A stretch of DNA of 64,000 nucleotides from Maritimibacter alkaliphilus HTCC2654 (GTDB lineage Bacteria; Pseudomonadota; Alphaproteobacteria; Rhodobacterales; Rhodobacteraceae), in contig NZ_CH902578.1 in the NCBI RefSeq assembly GCF_000152805.1, positions 261,173 to 325,172 on the forward strand, written 5' to 3'. The translations under genes were made by a program, and so were the position numbers. The notes under the pieces are model-generated. The model was not told the DNA's origin. It saw only the letters and a program-made list of their open reading frames with translations, and ran no database searches. Below, piece by piece: positions 62,407 to 64,000 of the stretch. How positions within the stretch are numbered: position 1 is the first letter of the stretch; each line of letters starts with the position of its first letter.

Positions 62407-62455
62407 TGTTAGCGAAAACATATGTCTCAGATAGGGCGTTAGCGGAACCGTTAAC
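62407..62455. promoter_or_regulatory. GTTAGCG-type operator cluster between gap paralog 2 and the DUF808 gene
   Basis: TGTTAGCGAAAACA (62407-62420) and GTTAGCGG-AA-CCGTTAAC (62438-62455) share the GTTAGCG half site with those at 57804 and 60665. They lie 118-166 bp upstream of the gap paralog and 117-165 bp upstream of the DUF808 gene. Confidence 0.45.
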
Positions 62456-62571
62456 GCAAACGCGGCATGCAATTGTATGCGGATCGGTCGGGAACCCGGA
62501 GGGGGATTCGCGACTTGCGGTTTCGGGTCCGGGCGCTACGTTTTCCGGGCAATGACAACGGGCGAGGCGGT

Positions 62572-63549
62572 ATGAGCGGACTTCTGGCACTCTTGGACGA
62601 CGTCGCGGGGATCGCGAAGATCGCGGCCTCGTCGGTGGACGATGTGGCATCGCAGGCCTTCAAGGCGGGGTCCAAGGCCGCGGGCGCGGTGATCGACGAT
62701 GCCGCGGTGACGCCCAAGTATCTGACCGGCTTCGACGCGAGCCGCGAATTGCCCATCGTCGGGAAGATCGCGTTGGGGTCGATCCGCAACAAGCTCCTGA
62801 TCCTTCTGCCCGTGGGGCTACTGCTCGCGAACTTCGCTCCGTGGGCGATCCCGCCGCTTCTGATGCTGGGCGGGGCCTATCTGTGTTTCGAGGGGGCCGA
62901 GAAGATCTGGCACGCGCTTTTTCCCGGCGAACACATCGTCCACGACCCGAAACAGCACGAAAACCCGGACCCGGCGCATCTGGAACAGCAAAAGGTGCAA
63001 GGCGCGATCAAGACCGACTTCATCCTGTCGGCCGAGATCATGACCATCGCACTCTCTGCGCTGCCCGAGTCGAACGTGTGGATGGAGGCCGCCGCGCTTG
63101 CCGTGGTCGCCATCGGGATCACCGTGGCGGTCTATGGCTCGGTCGCGCTGATCGTGAAGGCCGACGACCTTGGCCTGACCATGGCGTCCAACGGCCGTCT
63201 GGGGCTGACCCGTGCGCTGGGGCGCGGGCTGGTCAAGGGGATGCCCAAGTTCATGAAGGCACTGACCATTGTCGGCACCGCCGCGATGCTTTGGGTCGGG
63301 GGCAACATCATCGTCCACGGGCTGCACGAGATGGGCTGGCACGTGCCCTACGACTTCGTTCATCACAATGCGGTGGCGGTGGGCGCGATGGTGTCGGAGG
63401 GCTGGCGCGGCGCGGTCGAATGGATCGCCACGGCAGCGCAGGACGGGGTGATCGGGTTCCTTCTCGGTCTGATCCTGATCCCGGTCGCCACGCGCATCGT
63501 CGGCCCGCTGATCGGGGCCGTGACGGGCAACAAGGCCGAAGCGCACTAA
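62572..63549 (+). CDS. DUF808 (YedI-like) membrane protein
   Basis: A 325-residue inner-membrane protein. The opening SGLLALLDDVAGIAKIAASSVDDVA and GGAYLCFEGAEK are characteristic of DUF808, with about eight hydrophobic helices in all. The function is unknown. The ATG at 62572 begins at the conserved start; the frame is open upstream but without homology. It is divergent from gap paralog 2. Confidence 0.92.
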   Translation: MSGLLALLDDVAGIAKIAASSVDDVASQAFKAGSKAAGAVIDDAAVTPKYLTGFDASRELPIVGKIALGSIRNKLLILLPVGLLLANFAPWAIPPLLMLGGAYLCFEGAEKIWHALFPGEHIVHDPKQHENPDPAHLEQQKVQGAIKTDFILSAEIMTIALSALPESNVWMEAAALAVVAIGITVAVYGSVALIVKADDLGLTMASNGRLGLTRALGRGLVKGMPKFMKALTIVGTAAMLWVGGNIIVHGLHEMGWHVPYDFVHHNAVAVGAMVSEGWRGAVEWIATAAQDGVIGFLLGLILIPVATRIVGPLIGAVTGNKAEAH

Positions 63550-63561
63550 AGCATCACGTCA

Positions 63562-63996
63562 CTAGTAGTGCCGCTTCAGCTCTTCGGCGAAGAATTCGTC
63601 GAACGCGGTCGGTGTGATCCATCCGACGGGCGCATCGTCGAGGTCCTGGCCCAGAAACAGCTTCACCGCCGCCACTGCGTGCCAGTTCTGGCCGCCCGCC
63701 GCGTGGTAGGGGCGCATCGGAACGCGGGTGCCGTCCTTGAGGATCAGGTTGGGCCGCGCGGTGCCCGTGTCGGTCCCCTGCGCGCCGACGGTGCTGATCT
63801 GCGCCGTCTCGACGTCGCTGAGGGGCCAATGCCAGTTTTTCGTCCCGGTGCGGTCCGTGACCACCAGATCGACGCAGTCGGCCTCCCGGTCCAGCGTGAA
63901 GGTCGAGGTCATACGCGTACGCCGCCAGTAGAGGTAGGCCGCGACGATAAGCGCGGCGACGACCCCCAGCGGCTCCCAGAACCCCTCCCACGCCAT
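63562..63996 (-). CDS. Small membrane-anchored hypothetical protein
   Basis: A 144-residue protein with one N-terminal membrane helix (about 8-25) and a soluble beta-rich domain (TFTLDREADCVDLVV near 33-47) ending in FFAEELKRHY. No family is recognised. The start lies four bases inside the window end, so the gene is complete but its promoter is not seen. Confidence 0.75.
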   Translation of the reverse strand: MAWEGFWEPLGVVAALIVAAYLYWRRTRMTSTFTLDREADCVDLVVTDRTGTKNWHWPLSDVETAQISTVGAQGTDTGTARPNLILKDGTRVPMRPYHAAGGQNWHAVAAVKLFLGQDLDDAPVGWITPTAFDEFFAEELKRHY

Positions 63997-64000
63997 GACC

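Overview
This window is a gene-dense stretch of chromosome from a GC-rich alphaproteobacterium, most likely a marine Rhodobacterales (Roseobacter-group) species. The evidence is the very high G+C at third positions, the heterotetrameric sarcosine oxidase operon, alphaproteobacterial gene blocks (ccmI-ruvX-DUF1289, glnBA, tandem gap genes) and the close packing with ATGA/GTGA stop-start overlaps. I see no rRNA, tRNA, insertion sequence, prophage or CRISPR array. The genes look native and nearly all are intact.

Layout. 0-2 kb: minus-strand operon ccmI-ruvX-DUF1289. 2.1-7.8 kb: plus-strand sarcosine oxidase operon soxB-(small membrane protein)-soxD-soxA-soxG, then sodB at 8.1 kb. 8.7-9.1 kb: non-coding stretch with nested complementary segments. 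9.1-12.5 kb: small hydrophilic protein, HELVH-motif secreted protein, LysR regulator, host-attachment-family protein, RarD-like transporter. 12.4-21.9 kb: LOG protein, LysM protein with a long A/E/P/T-rich region, Atm1-type ABC exporter, and an RND pump with its adaptor. 22.1-25.7 kb: yfgM-like, bamB and der. 25.7-40.7 kb: almost entirely minus strand, reading from high to low coordinates alpha/beta hydrolase-OsmC fusion, alr, mlaE/mlaF-like ABC genes, two tandem coiled-coil membrane paralogs, pqiA-like, radA, cvpA, purF, small genes, an SDR protein, surE, pcm and an nlpD-like degenerate LytM lipoprotein. 40.9-46 kb: EEP-family phosphatase, a 55-aa gene and a candidate small RNA on the minus strand, glnBA, and Nnr. 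46-50 kb: DUF2892, a Crp/Fnr regulator and a valine-degradation operon (mmsB, HIBCH, isobutyryl-CoA dehydrogenase). 50.4-56.4 kb: YbdK-type ligase, three 139-residue proteins, an L,D-transpeptidase, mmsA and a divergent LysR. 56.5-64 kb: CBS protein, coaD, DUF1127-like protein, alpha/beta hydrolase, MarC, two gap genes separated by two tiny genes, DUF808 and a small membrane protein.

How the genes work together. The Sox operon demethylates sarcosine oxidatively and yields hydrogen peroxide, with a superoxide dismutase next door. BamB, Der, YfgM, SurE, Pcm, NlpD-like, Mla-like, PqiA-like and LysM/LytM proteins form a broad envelope-maintenance set. IBD, HIBCH, HIBADH and MmsA give the lower valine pathway, split into two loci. 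GlnB and GlnA handle ammonium assimilation. The two GAPDH paralogs differ at the position that reads NAD versus NADP.

Most interesting signals: (1) a family of about 80-120 bp intergenic repeats present at least four times, with two hairpins whose stems change sequence while their pairing is kept; (2) three GGAAC-N16/17-CGTT promoter-like motifs, one driving an orphan minus-strand transcript that ends in a very strong terminator; (3) GTTAGCGnTAAC-type operators at both gap genes and a DUF1127-like gene; (4) genes of 55 and 58 codons; (5) tandem paralog families of unknown function.
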